NCBI GenBank assembly: GCA_001600095.1
Contig: BCIX01000002.1
Location: 496,001-560,000 of the forward strand
Source: Bullera alba
Taxonomy: Eukaryota > Basidiomycota > Tremellomycetes > Tremellales > Bulleraceae
Reading direction: 5' to 3'
DNA length: 64,000 nt
Numbering within the stretch: position 1 is the first letter of the stretch; each line of letters begins with the position of its first letter. Under the pieces are notes generated by a model that was given only the letters and a program-made list of their open reading frames with translations, did no database searches and had not been told where the DNA came from. This document shows, one piece after another, positions 36,054-47,522 of the stretch. The position numbers were made by a program, and so were the translations under genes.

Positions 36054-37843
36054 CTACGACTCGATGACCTCTGCCAATGTACCACCCGACTTGACTTTAC
36101 CCCAACCGATCAATCGCCAATGTTTGTCGATACGTCTACTGAGGGCAATCTTCTCTCCCTTTTCGGTACACGAAGGCGTGGTGAGCCTTATCGTGACGTC
36201 GCCGCCCTTGACGGCCATGATCGTTCCTCCTGTCTGCGAAGCACCAATGTTGACGAACAATGTCTCCCCAACGGCGAGTTTCGACACCTTTGCCTTTTTG
36301 CTATCATCCGTCTTGACACCCAACAGTCTTCGCAGCAGGAACACTGGGGTCGTAAGCACACGGACAAAGTAATGGCAGGAGGCACCCACCCTCTGCTTTG
36401 ATCTCGACGTAGACCGATGGGCCTTTTCCAACAGAAGACATGACCATTCCCAGCAATCTGTCCGCTCGGCATAGCGCAGGGTCGACTAATGTTCCGACAC
36501 CGATCAGACCTCCGGGCACGGCGAACTGCAAGTGGTTCTGCTCGGCGTGCAACGAGATGATTCGAGATCGCAATGGTCGACACGTGTTGTGTCCATTGGC
36601 ATCTCGGGTGATCAATCCAGGTCGGATCTCGACCTCCTGGCCGACCTTGAACACTCCTTGCAGGATACTTCCACCAGCGACACCACCCTTCAAATCCTTG
36701 ACTTCTGCTCCGGGCTTGTTCACATCGAACGATCGGATGACGACCATTCTTGGGTCAGCGGTGAAGTCGTAGTTGGGGGGAGCGACGTTGCAGAGGGCCT
36801 CGACGACGGCGTCAATGTTGAACCGCAGCTGCGCGGAGACGGGAATGATTGGGGCCAGTCGAGCGGTGGTACCTGAGCAGTAACATGAGCTTAGCGTTCT
36901 GATACGCCCTCAGACCAGCATTTCTCGCAACTCACCCTCGACAAACTTCTTGATGCTCTCGCAGTGCTCCACGGCCTCGCTTTCCCTGACCAAATCCATC
37001 TTGTTCTGCAGGATGACAATGTTCTTTGGGTCAACTCCGATAATCTCCAAAGCGGCCAAATGCTCTCCCGTCTGTGGCTGAGGACAAGATTCGTTTCCGG
37101 CAATGAGCAGCAACGCGCCGTTCACTAAGGATCGTTAGCCTGCAGTCTGCTGTACGAGGTGAATTTACTCACTGACGGCGGCACCCGTCAACATGGTAGC
37201 CATGAGAATGTCGTGACCTGGGCAATCGACAAACGAGACGTGTCTGAGGTGTTCGGTCAGCATTCAGCCCAAGCCAACGCGAATCTTCCTTCACACACCT
37301 CTGCAGAGCCATCTTTCCGTCACATCCTGGCCTCTCGCATTTGGGGTTGTTCTCCTTGCTACTGGGATACGACTTGTAGCACGAGGGAGGTGGGCATTTG
37401 GGGTTCTGGCATTTGTAGATCTGAAAAGGGAGTCAGCCTTTTCGATCGGCAGGTTGTCCATTGTACTGACTTTGGCGTTGGCGTAACCGAGTTTGATGGT
37501 AATATTTCGTTCCAACTCGTTCTTGAACCTGACCGTCTGCACACCCGAGATGGCTCTGACCGTCGACGACTTTCCGTGAGCGACGTGACCGATTGTTCCT
37601 GCAACACGTCAGTGCGTTTCTGACCAGCTAAAGTATGCCGAACCCACCGATGTTAATCTAAAGGCAGTATGTCAGTCCACGAACCTTGCGCCTCTCCAGA
37701 TAAGAACTCACGGTAGCTTGTTTCGAGATGACCTCTGGCGAGAGGGCATTGAGCTTTGTCAGGTCGATCTGGACCTCTTCCGCTGGCAAAGACGAGCCAG
37801 ACGTCGCGGCGGCGGCGGCGGGATCGTTGATAGATTCGGACAT
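36054..37843 (-). CDS. GCD11: Translation initiation factor eIF2 subunit gamma
   Basis: The GTPase subunit of eIF2, which carries initiator Met-tRNA to the 40S ribosome. Visible are the P loop [15 protein letters not shown] (joined across an intron), the switch 1 region [16 protein letters not shown], a zinc-ribbon insert with two CxxxxC-type pairs ([10 protein letters not shown] and [10 protein letters not shown]), [15 protein letters not shown], and NKMDL. Beta-barrel domains II and III follow ([52 protein letters not shown]), ending TLAEVIES. The ATG at 37843 ([14 protein letters not shown]) fits the family's usual N terminus. The frame is open 64 codons further upstream to another ATG at 38035, which would add a Lys/Ser-rich extension. 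Intergenic distance to the SNF2-RING gene stop is 261 bp, in convergent orientation. Confidence 0.97.
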
Positions 37844-38257
37844 GATGACCGTTTTGTAAACTCGATTTTGTCGAGCTGGAGATGCGTAGAGTTTTGGCTT
37901 CGCGAAATTGCTATGCAAACTGATCCTCTTTGATTTCTCCTTTATGTTCTCCACCGATCTGTCGGTCGTTGATTGATCCAAAGTGTCGGGGTCGTTGTCG
38001 CTGAGAACAAAGAGTGAAGCTTGAGAATAGGCCATCTTTCGACTCGGCTGCCTCTCACTCAATCTCGCCCCGCGTGGCGGATGCTGCAGGGCGTCAAATT
38101 TTGATTCCGTCTTTGGCGGAGCTTCGGCGTTATCGCTCCTGGCTCACTCACCACCGTACGCAAGCAGCGAGTCATCATACAGTTGGTTGTCGTTGATGGC
38201 ATAGCTATACATCACTCACTCTCCTACACCCACGACGAAAGGAGAGCACTCGGCAAT
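37844..38257. other. Divergent intergenic region between eIF2 gamma and the complex I subunit
   Basis: 414 bases with both promoters. The minus strand is open in the eIF2 gamma frame up to an ATG at 38035, treated here as leader. Nothing else was seen. Confidence 0.45.
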
Positions 38258-38617
38258 ATGGCAGGCTTAGGTATGTCCGGCGGAGAAATCATCGTCAAAT
38301 AGCGTTGGAAATGCTCACACTGTGATAGGCTTCCACCCCCACACGGCACCCTTGTTCCATCGGGTAGCGGGCAAGGCTCTAGGAGCGTCCATGTGGTTCT
38401 GGATGATGTACAGGATAAGGTAAGCTCGAAAGCCTCTTCAGGATGGATATGTGCTAATACGGATCCTTTAGGCAAGATGCGCCTGTTGTGCTTGTGAGGC
38501 TGGAAAATCGATGCAAGGTGGACATGTACTGATTGACTGCAGGGCTGGAGACATCCATGGGACGGACACGGTCATGGACACGGACACGAGGATGGACACG
38601 GAGAGGCTCACCACTAG
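38258..38617 (+). CDS. Small His-rich complex I accessory subunit, NDUFB2-like
   Basis: Four tiny exons (38258-38270, 38329-38419, 38472-38493, 38543-38617) join in frame to a 66-residue protein. It begins MAGLGFHPHTAPLFHRVAG, has one hydrophobic helix (ALGASMWFWMMYRIRQD), then VVLGWRHPWDGHG and a Gly-His repeat tail ending in His-His. A short matrix-side N terminus, one membrane helix and a GW-HPW-GH motif resemble the NDUFB2 (AGGG) accessory subunit of mitochondrial NADH dehydrogenase, which sits in the inner membrane arm. The family is short and weakly conserved, so the name is probable rather than certain. The first exon is only 13 nt. It ends 161 bp from the stop of the convergent Mtc5 gene. 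Confidence 0.65.
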
Positions 38618-38778
38618 GATGTGGATTGGAGGAAGCAATCAGAGAAGAGGAGAGGACCGAGCCTTTACGAAGGACACTTGTACCGATTTAGCATGGACCT
38701 GATCATCAACCGGAAGCTACAACCATCCTCACACGGCAGCCGACATCTGCACCGAATTACTCGATACAACATGGCAAC

Positions 38779-41700
38779 CTATCGACCTTTACTTCTAGCT
38801 CTACCGTCCGAGGACCGGAAAGCCGTACTCAACCTCGTCCTGGCCAGGATACCTTCGGCACCTTTCCCCCTTCCGGCCTGCTTGACCGCTTCGTCCCCCT
38901 CGGAATCCATGCCCGCGGTCTCTGACCCTGCATTGCCTCCCGTTCCACTGCCAGCCCAGGGCAACCTTGCCGGATCCCACGTCAACCATCCAGATGCCAT
39001 TCCACTTCCTCCGGCACTACTATCCTCCGAGCTTCCCGTGTGCGTCTGCTTTGTCCCCTCTGGGCTCAGGCCCAGACCGACCATTGCGTCGCCTTGATCA
39101 CCCAGGCTACTCTCTCGAATCGTTTTGAGCGTTGCGTAGGTCATTCGGCCTGTACCTCCCGCCAGAGGCAGCGTGTTGTTTCCCCTCGCAAGACCCTTGG
39201 TGACCTCCGGCTTGACTGGACTGCTCATCCCAGCCGCATTTTGAGGGATCGGCAGGAGATGGCCAGTGACCCCGCCGTTCTTGACGCAGGTGCACGAACA
39301 AGAGGGACAGGTCGGACTGCCGGAAGCGCCGAAATGGATTTTGAAGCATTTGGCGTGTGTGCGGTGTGTGCACATGACACAAGTCGTTGCGATGCCTAGC
39401 CGGGTTAGCACAGCGCCAACATAGACTCGTTCGGGCTCACCTTTGATCGGCAAGCGACAATAGACACATACTGGCTTCACTGGCGCCTGCTTGCAGCTGG
39501 GGCATTGCTCTTGTGACGCACCGCAGCCGACGCAAACTATACTCTCGTTAGGGCCAGCTTCCAAAAGGTTTCGTCTGCCACACTCACTCTGCTTCACGCT
39601 GTGTAGCTGACTCTGGCGCTGATGGGCAGAGATGTGAACAGTGCCGTGAGCTGCGCTCAGGGCGTCAATTGTCGGATCAGCGGGGTCTAGGAAGTTGTAC
39701 TGCATCAAGGCGGTCCGAATGCCCAATAGGTCCGAACGAAGCAGAAAGTCGGCATAAGCGAGCTTGACCAGCTCGCAGGTGATTCGTGTCTCATGGTCAA
39801 GCAAAGAAGGCGGTTCACTATCAGTCTCAGTCAGCAACAATGACAACTCCGCTGCGAGTCAGTGATACTTACATCGAGTCGTTGTCGAATTCGATACGGA
39901 CACTGCAGACCCGTCTGTTCCGCTTGTCGCTGTCTTTCGGGTACGCTTGCGTTGGACCGGACTGAGCGCTCATGTTTGTCGACACCCTGCTGAGACCCCT
40001 GCGAAAGGGTGAGACCGAGTCAAAGGTGACTCTGCTGCCGGATGTATTTGTTCCACTACTCGGAGCTTGAGGACCCGCAGTCAAGCTCCGTGATGCTTCA
40101 GAGGTGGGTCTTACGTCGCAGCCTTTTGCCGAATTGTCACCAGGGAGATTTGCCGAGTTGTTGGCGCTTGCTGTGGTGTTTCTGAGTGATGAGATGGCGC
40201 TAGGGCTTTCGGCAATGACTACACCGCTGGACATGCGGTACGGTCTATCGCGATATCGAGGGCTTGCGCCGGGTCTTCTGACGGGGACAGGCATGGTGAT
40301 GCCCGGTGAGAGCAAGACCGGTGGTGAATCGTTGTTGCTCATGGCAAAATCGCTAGACATGGGTTGAATGTCAAATGACGATCGGTGGGTGGGCGTTATT
40401 GCGCCCGAGTTTCTCAGAGATAGGCTTGACCCGCCCGCTCGGGAAAAGTTGGAGTTTGAGAAAACCTGGCTGAAGCCAGAGGTGCGGTACGACGAGCCGA
40501 TGAGCCCTGGCGAGACCGGTGTCAAGCTGGACCTCTTACGCAACGGCGTGTTGACCAGTGAGGGGAGGTATGTCTGGGAGCTCGGGCGAGATAGTTGATG
40601 TCGAGGTAGGGCAAAGTAGTCTTGAGCCGGGGAATGGGTCAGGAGGGGTGACGGACGTGGGGGTGCAGGAGTCTTCTTCACGTGGTCGAGGAGTATACAC
40701 GCGACCAAGGCGAATAGCTGAATGTCATGGCCTGCAGCAAGGTTCTCGAATCTGGAGTGATCAGTCAACAGACGCCTATTTGCCTGTACCTACATTTGCT
40801 CGAGGACCAGCTTTTTCCTAGCCACACCCCGTTCCCAGGCTTCACGTTCTCGCCTCTCGCCCATATCCCGATCTTGCTGCGTTGGCGGCATGACCGAGTA
40901 CGGTGGAGGCGGAGGATCGCTCAATAGGCCAATCAATGCTGACCAGATTTCCGCATGGTGGAGCTTCTTATGCTCAAAGGCCTTTTGCAAATTCCTCTCC
41001 GGAGAGAGCGACACGCCATACGACCTCGCGAGGTCGAGGTCTGGGTTACCGAGGTGCGATACGTCGTGGATTGTCATTGTCGATCCGGCTTGCACGGGCG
41101 CAAGGAGATTTTCGAATTTTCGAAGTCGTGGCTATTGGCAGGTCAGCTCAACCTCCTTAGCAGTATGGTGCGCTCGTCACTCACCTTGATTCGTATCGCA
41201 TTCCGCTGTCTGGGGTTGTCAAACCTCGACAGAGCGGACATTGCCTTGAGCAATGGGTTCTTTTGAAACTCTCTTGGCACGGACGGGGATCGGGAGAGCT
41301 GACGTGTACGTGGGAGAACAGTTTGCTTGGGGAAAAAGCATACGAGTTGGCCTAAGTAGCGGGTCAGTAGAGGAAACGGACTCGAAGAAAGGGGTTGAGA
41401 CTCAGCCTCACCATTTGGTCCAAAAGTTGCGCCGCATGTTCTGATCAACATTGGTACGTTGGCCAATTGCACGTTGACATCCTTCTCCGACTCGCTGTCG
41501 CTATCGTCCTCTATCAATCTCCTGCCGACCCGCTCGTGCGATCCGAGCAGAAAGGCGGAAGTGGCGACCAGGCACTGCCGATTCGCGGCCCGCATTTCCT
41601 TGATAGTAGCGATCAGCTTCTGTCGAGTGATAGGGGACACTGTGGGATTACGCTCCAACTCGAATGTCGGGACGTCGTTGGTGTATGGGTACGTTGAGGG

Positions 41701-43587
41701 GAATGACCAATGGATTCTCATGAACGCCATCCGGTTTCCATTTGCCCATGGACCATTCATCGAGATGGTTAACTTCCTGTGTGCGAGATCGATCTAAACC
41801 TCATCAGCTACCCTTCCACCAGCCCGATAGCTAGGCCTCACCTTTTCGAAATTGATCTTCGGTCTTGGGAAGATCTTGTGCACCAAGACGACCTCGTCCT
41901 TGAGACTGATCCACTCGCCCTTGTCCCTCTCACTCTCAGTCCTCCTCTCGCCGCTGGTACCCCGACTGCCGAATCTCGTCCGTGAAGCCGCTCTACTGTT
42001 AATATGGCTCGAGTCTGGGGATGCCTTGTTCTTGACCACTTTTGTTAGCCATTCGAGCTGATCCATGCCTTTTGCTTTGACGCCGCCTCCCCTCGTCATG
42101 GCCGTCTCGAGCTTTGCCATCTTTTGCTTGCTGATGCCACTTGGGTTGACGACTGGAAGCGGGAGCAAAGGCAAGGGTCGGGCCGAAGGCTGTTCGTCGC
42201 TGGGTTGAGGTTTGCCGACTTGGGTATAGGTGATGTCCGGAGCGCCCTTGCGTGATTGCAGGACCTTTATCGGTGCTCCATACTTGTAACCCACTCGTTC
42301 CAGGATATCAGGGGCGACTGGCCATATCCGCAACGTGCGGTCCTTGGACCAAGTCACAAGTTGAAACTCTCGATCTTCGCAAGAAGAGTCCTCTCCACCT
42401 CGCGATCTCCACACAAACTCCTTGACCACATCGTCGTGGCCTTCAAACGTCTGGGCGGGTTGCGAGGATGAGCTGTAACCGAACATGTCTAGATCCTCCT
42501 GACCTCTTTGTGGGAGGGCTAGAACTCCGTGGCCAAACGGCAGATTTCTCGCCCTCCAAACTGGATACGACGTCGAGATGGTGTGGGTCGGGGTTGATGG
42601 AGCGGGTAAGGAATGGTAGAATTCCACGTCGGCATTGGCGACCTGGGAGCTGAGCTCGGGTACCGTCCAATACTTGATCGTTTTGTCCAACGAGCAAGTC
42701 ACGAGTTTGTGTCGATGTTCCCTGTCCCAGTCGATACCGTAGATCTTGGCGTCGTGGGCTTTTATCACCACCACCGGAACACTACCCTTTCTATCGTCCC
42801 ATATGAGCACCTCTTTGCCGTGTGCCGTTGCAAATATGTGTTCGTGCTGTCTGTTCCACTTGATCTGCGTTCCAGCTACTCCCCAGGCGCAGACCCTCAT
42901 GAATGGTTTATCCCAAGCTCTCAGATCCCATCCTCTGATTCCAGCGTCCATGCCCACCGTCGCCATGAGGTTTGGATTCCTCGCATGCCAATTGATGTCG
43001 GTGATAGCTCGTGCGTGAGCATCTATCTGCCGGTAAAGGCATTTCTGCGCCGACAGGTCCCATACCAGGAGTTTCTGTGATGATGTCGAGAGGATCAAGT
43101 TGGATGTGACGGGATGAGGGGACCATTGACAGCTGAAACGAGGTGTCAGCTCACACGACAATCACTGCACAGCTGATTAGACGCACTCTGCTATCTGCCA
43201 TGTACCCCCCTGAGGAATAAATCTGGGGGCATTATTGAGATTGCCCAAGTCTAGGATGTACAACCCTTTCCGACTCGCCAGACACACATCCCTACTACTA
43301 GGCGAGATGGACAAGGATCCCACTGGCTGATTGACAGAGACTGTTGAAGACTCGTAGAACGGGTCTTGCTGCTCTACTGTGGTGTTTCCAAGGCGTATCG
43401 TTGCAGTGGTGCCCGTGGTGACATTCCGGGATAGCCTTGGTCTTGACCGGGAGGTGCTGACGTTGAGGGGAGAGACTGGAGAGCTGAATGCCGACCGGGA
43501 GCGCGAGGAAGATGGTGACGATACCCCAGAGGTAACAGAGGATGGAGAGGACGGTAGAGGTACCAAAGTAGGGTGAGGAGTAGTCAT
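38779..43587 (-). CDS. MTC5: Mtc5/Sea3 (WDR59) subunit of the SEACAT/GATOR2 complex
   Basis: A vacuole-associated regulator of TORC1 amino-acid signalling. The ATG at 43587 gives a Ser-rich leader, then a WD40 propeller: DVCLASRKGLYILDLG, SNLILSTSSQKLLVWDLSAQ, HARAITDINWHARNPNLMAT, HIFATAHGKEVLIWDDRKGS, DKTIKYWTV and DRTLRIWPV. A basic linker leads to an RWD domain (RIHWSFPSTYPYTNDVPTFE). A long Ser/Thr/Pro region follows, then a helical block (MTIHDVSHLGNPDLDLARSY, KLHHAEIWSALIGLLSDPPP) and a C-terminal zinc RING-like domain (CVYCRLPI, CVMCTHRTHAKCFKIHFG, CPSCSCTC). This WD40-RWD-RING order is that of WDR59 and Sea3; the sister subunits Sea2 and Sea4 lack it in this form. A Gly/Ser-rich tail of about 150 residues after the RING is unusual. 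It is divergent from the t-SNARE gene, with 274 bp between starts. Confidence 0.9.
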
Positions 43588-43861
43588 TATATCCTCGTCA
43601 TGATGCGATATAGAGTCAAGACAGTGTTGAGATGAACCGCTCAAAGTGCTTCATGAACAACACGACCTCCACTTAAGGTACGGTAACTCGTCGTCGACCA
43701 TTGCTTATACTGAGTTATACCCTCGTCACTCCATACTGTCTCTATACTTTTGGCCTACTCTTATCTTCACCGGTGTTCGGGAATAGGAGGTCAGGCGCTA
43801 GCATACACAGGTCATGCCTAGAATCTAACGCAGAGCTTGTCGCAACACCGGTCCTTTCGTC

Positions 43862-44826
43862 ATGTCGCGAGACCCATATCTGGACGTCAAGCGGTGAGCC
43901 AGTCTCAAGTCTAAGCCAGGAGCACTGCTGATCGGAGGCTCGGCAGAGAGGTCGAACAGAACTTGTCCGCCATCAATGGTCTGCTCTCGAACCAAGGAGG
44001 GTCCTCGAACCATGGCTTGGTAGAGGAACTCCGGGGTACTCTGTCCCTCTTAGAAGCGGATTTGGAGGATCTGGATGAGACGGTCCGGGTCATCGAGGAG
44101 ACTGGTGAAAGATGGGGAATACAAGAGTCCGAAGTGAGGTCCAGGCGGAACTTTGTCCAAAGAGTAAAGTCCGAGGCAGGTGTAAGTACCTCCCCACTTG
44201 ACTGAGTGGAACCTGATGAGGCAGGGTGCAGGACCTGAAGCGCAAGATAGCCAACATGGGCGGTGGGGATCGTAAAGGCAAAGGCAGAGCCAGAGACCAG
44301 CAAGGATATCGCGATGTGCCGTTGGATCTCGGAGATGGACAGGAAGACGATGCCGAGGAAGCTAGACGCTGGGAGGCAGAAGAGCAGCAGGTAAGTACAC
44401 CTTCGGGTAAATGAGGGCGCTGCTGATGGAAACCCCGTAGACGTTGATGAGGCGGCAAGATGATACACTGGGCTTCATATCGGGGACCCTGACGAATTTG
44501 GCCTCACAAGCAGGACTTATAGGTCAGGAAGTAGGGGAGCAGAGCGAGTGAGTGTGTCTGGGTTGATCACTACGATGGACACTGGCTGACGCTTCGAAGG
44601 ATGCTGGACGATCTTGGCAATCGCGTTGACAACACAGACTCGAGACTGAGAAAGGTGCAAAAGACCATGAACGACTTTATACGGCGAAACGAAGGTGCGT
44701 GGGACCAGACAGCGACGCTCAGATGGCACCGGCTGACCTGCTTAATCAGAGACGAAGAGCGGGTGGTGTATTTGTATCTTAATAGTAGTGCTCATCATCC
44801 TCTTGGTGCTAGTCATTCTTACATAG
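43862..44826 (+). CDS. TLG1: Tlg1/syntaxin-6-type Qc t-SNARE
   Basis: A tail-anchored SNARE for fusion at the trans-Golgi/endosome. Exon 1 is 32 nt (MSRDPYLDVK), followed by four more exons. The N-terminal helical domain (DPYLDVKREVEQNLSAINGL, then LEADLEDLDETVRVIEET) resembles that of syntaxin 6. The Qc SNARE motif is IGQEVGEQSEMLDDLGNRVD with the central layer Gln in EQSEML, followed by SRLRKVQKTMNDF. The last exon, after a GTGCGT...CAG intron, encodes a C-terminal anchor rich in Ile/Leu/Val (VVLIILLVLVILT) and stops at 44826. About 225 residues, as usual for the family. Its stop is 18 bp from that of the convergent NmrA-like gene. Confidence 0.93.
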
Positions 44827-44844
44827 ACATGGTCATCTACTCAG

Positions 44845-45884
44845 TCACAATTTGTCTAGAGCATTCTTGATGGCAGCCTTGAGCCCCTCGCTCTTCCAGC
44901 CTGGCACCTCGATTCGCTCGCCTTGCAGACCAGCGTCGTTATCACCGCGTTTCCTGACAATAGCTGCGCCGAGGGCAACAAAGGGGTGGTCGGCCTGCAG
45001 GCTTTTCTTCAACTCTTCGTCGCTGACCTCGACCAGCTTGGTGTCCTTGCCGTGGATGTCGGTCAGAGCGGCAGCAACCTCCTTGCCAGTAGCGCCAAAG
45101 TCGTAAACCTGGAAACCCTTGTTGGCTAAAGAAGACGCATCGCGTTTGACGAGCTCAGCCAGAGCTTTGCCCAAGTACTCGACGGATCTGGTCGCCCACG
45201 TCAGCAAATGTACGGCCAGACAGCCAGGCGACTTACAGGACGGGAAGCGCAGAGTCCTGAGATTGGCGGTAGACCCAGATCGAGTTCTCTTTAATGTCCC
45301 AGCCGAAGATACTAGAGCGAACAGTCAGTCGAGCGATCCCACTTGTCACGCAGTCACTCACGGGAAGTTGAAGCCGATATCGGTGAAGAGACCAGCCTGA
45401 ACAAAGGTCACGGCCACGTTCGCATTCTTTGCCTCGTGGATGACATTCTCCTTGGCTTTGAGGAAGCCGAGGTTGGCGATCTTAAAGTCGTGCTCGGTCC
45501 AGTTGGAGCCGAACTCGGAGGGGATGAAAGTGACAAAGTCGCTGGAGCGGGAGAGTGCTGGGAGGAGCTTGGTTTGGGACGAGAGACCGGCAGAGCCGAC
45601 AGTAGAGCTGAGCAGGTCAGTAAGTGTGTTTTCCTAGTCCTTTCTGGCTTGACCCACAGCAGGATGTTGATGCCTTGTACTGCTTTGTCGAAAGAAGCTC
45701 CGTCTTCAGCCTCAAAGTCGATGGCTCGCGCTTCAACGCCAGCAGGGATGAGAGTGGTGTCGGAGCCGGATCGGTGTAGGACTACCAACTTGATCGACCC
45801 TTCTTGGTGCAGCTTGGCGAGCGAAGCCAAAGTTGGCTTTCCGACCAGGCCGTTGTGTCCGATTAGTCCGACTGTGTTGACCAT
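44845..45884 (-). CDS. NmrA-like / isoflavone-reductase-like NAD(P)-binding protein
   Basis: A Rossmann-fold protein of the atypical short-chain dehydrogenase group. The ATG at 45884 gives MVNTVGLIGHNGLVGKPTL, whose GHNGLVG is the GxxGxxG dinucleotide loop; VVLHRSGSD follows as the second strand with the phosphate-selective Arg. Further conserved pieces are SDFVTFIPSEFGSNW and VAVTFVQAGLFTDIGFNFP, joined across GTGGGT...CAG and GTGAGT introns, and EYLGKALAELVKRD in the C-terminal half. About 290 residues. Members include isoflavone and pinoresinol reductases in plants and the redox-sensing regulator NmrA; the SxxxxxK active-site lysine of the reductases is possible at LGFLKAKENV but not certain. 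The substrate is unknown. No metabolic cluster surrounds it. Confidence 0.88.
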
Positions 45885-47522
45885 TGTGGATAGTTGGGTG
45901 TAGATGTTGTGCCGAGCGACTGGGCTGGCGAGTGTGAGCTTTGTTGTTATGCAGTCGATGTTGGAAGAGTATCCATGTCGTGCTCAGTCGTCAGTGACTT
46001 TATAGCATTGCGAGACGTCAACCCGGTTAATCACGCTGAATCAGCTTTACCGGCAAATCGCGCCATGGTCTTTGTAAGCTCGCTCATCATCGCGTCGTTT
46101 GTCCGAGTGATCGTCTAATTGTGGATCTTGATGACGAGGACGTAGCATATCGGAGCGGTGAGTTCATTGACTGAGCGAAGCATGATAAACGAGTGCAATG
46201 GTGAAATGGTCAAGTACCTTAGAGAATTAGGGCCCGAGTGAATGAGTGAACGAGGGAACATGGGAACATGGGAAAGCTGAGTAAGCCGGGACATTATAGA
46301 GGGTCCGACAAGCCTACAGGCGTCGCGCCAATCTTGCTGGTGCCTATCCGAAAAGATCCGCATGTAGGCCTCCAAAAACTGCCAGTTGTGACGCGAGAAT
46401 TGCTCGTCTCGGTGCAGTACACTTTCTATTACGTCACACCCGCGCACCATCACATCCTCCGGAGGCATCCGGCCTGACTTGCCATGACAACTTCTCTCCT
46501 CTCCTCACAGCTCCTTCTGCCCAAAACACCAAATCGATCCCCCCTCGTGGCTCCAGTGTGCGGAATAGGATGCTGATGAGGAGTTGCCAACCCTCTGAAA
46601 GTGACACAGAGCGCTTCGCAAGACGGCAGTCGCATCACATGAAACCAGAGACTCCCGACAATCCGATGCGCCCACTCTCTCCTCGACGCTAGAGCATTCG
46701 CCTGGCGACGAGCACTCAGTAGATGAGCGGCTATTTCCGCAGATCCAGGAGGTCCTCATTCCAATATGTGGCAAGTGCACTACGGCGACTTTGATATGGA
46801 GATATAATCGGAGCACCACCAGGCGAGGGCACGCACCGCCCAAACATGCACGAACCAGGATCGATGCTCGCCGCGAAGATGCTGGATCAGCACCAACTAC
46901 TCACCGAGTAATCGAGAAGCGTCGAGTTGGTGTGAGCAGTTACAGCTCGTTACAGGAAGAGGGGAATGATTCTGATTTGACATGGAGTGACGAAACGTGT
47001 TTGGTCCTCACACAATGCCCTTGGCCTCAGCGAGTCGATGCCATCAACGCCTCCCCCTCCTGCTCAAAGCAAAGAGGCGCTATCTCATTCTCGATCCCCA
47101 ATCAAAACACACTTACCGAGAATGTACTTCTCATGCAGTCTGTTTCAGATCAGATTATCATAGCTCCAATTTCCAGCAAGCTCGATCGCAAACGAGGCGA
47201 TATCCTTTGATCGAAACCTCGTCTCTCTCCAACGAGCTCGCTTTGTGTTTCACGATCATCATACGAAGCTTGTCGTTTGTAAGTGAGCGAAGGCTTCTGG
47301 CTAGTCTGATACGTCGCAGAGTGGTGTCCTCCTTACAATACTACCCCGCGCTTATACGATCGCTCGCGCGCATTAGAAGCATGAGCCAACCGTTGTCCAC
47401 CGATCGACAGCAGCTCGGCGGATGGCTATATAACAAGGCTGACTCTGTTTTCCATGGCTATCCAGTGCTCCAACTTCACAATCTAACTCTCCCTTCCTCT
47501 GACATACACCTGAGTCGTTACC
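45885..47522. other. Long divergent intergenic region without a recognisable gene
   Basis: At 1.6 kb this is the longest empty stretch in the window. A minus-strand frame at 46115-46468 (117 codons from a true ATG) and a plus-strand frame at 46997-47794 are open, but neither resembles a family, and the latter overlaps a better-supported gene in another register. No tRNA B-box, rRNA or repeat was recognised. Small short-tandem motifs (gaatgagtgaacgagggaac near 46240) are weak. Confidence 0.4.

Noticed and set aside
46115..46468. Minus-strand 117-codon frame as a gene
   Set aside because: True ATG and stop, but no family, no intron signals and no context; listed only as a possibility for the empty region.
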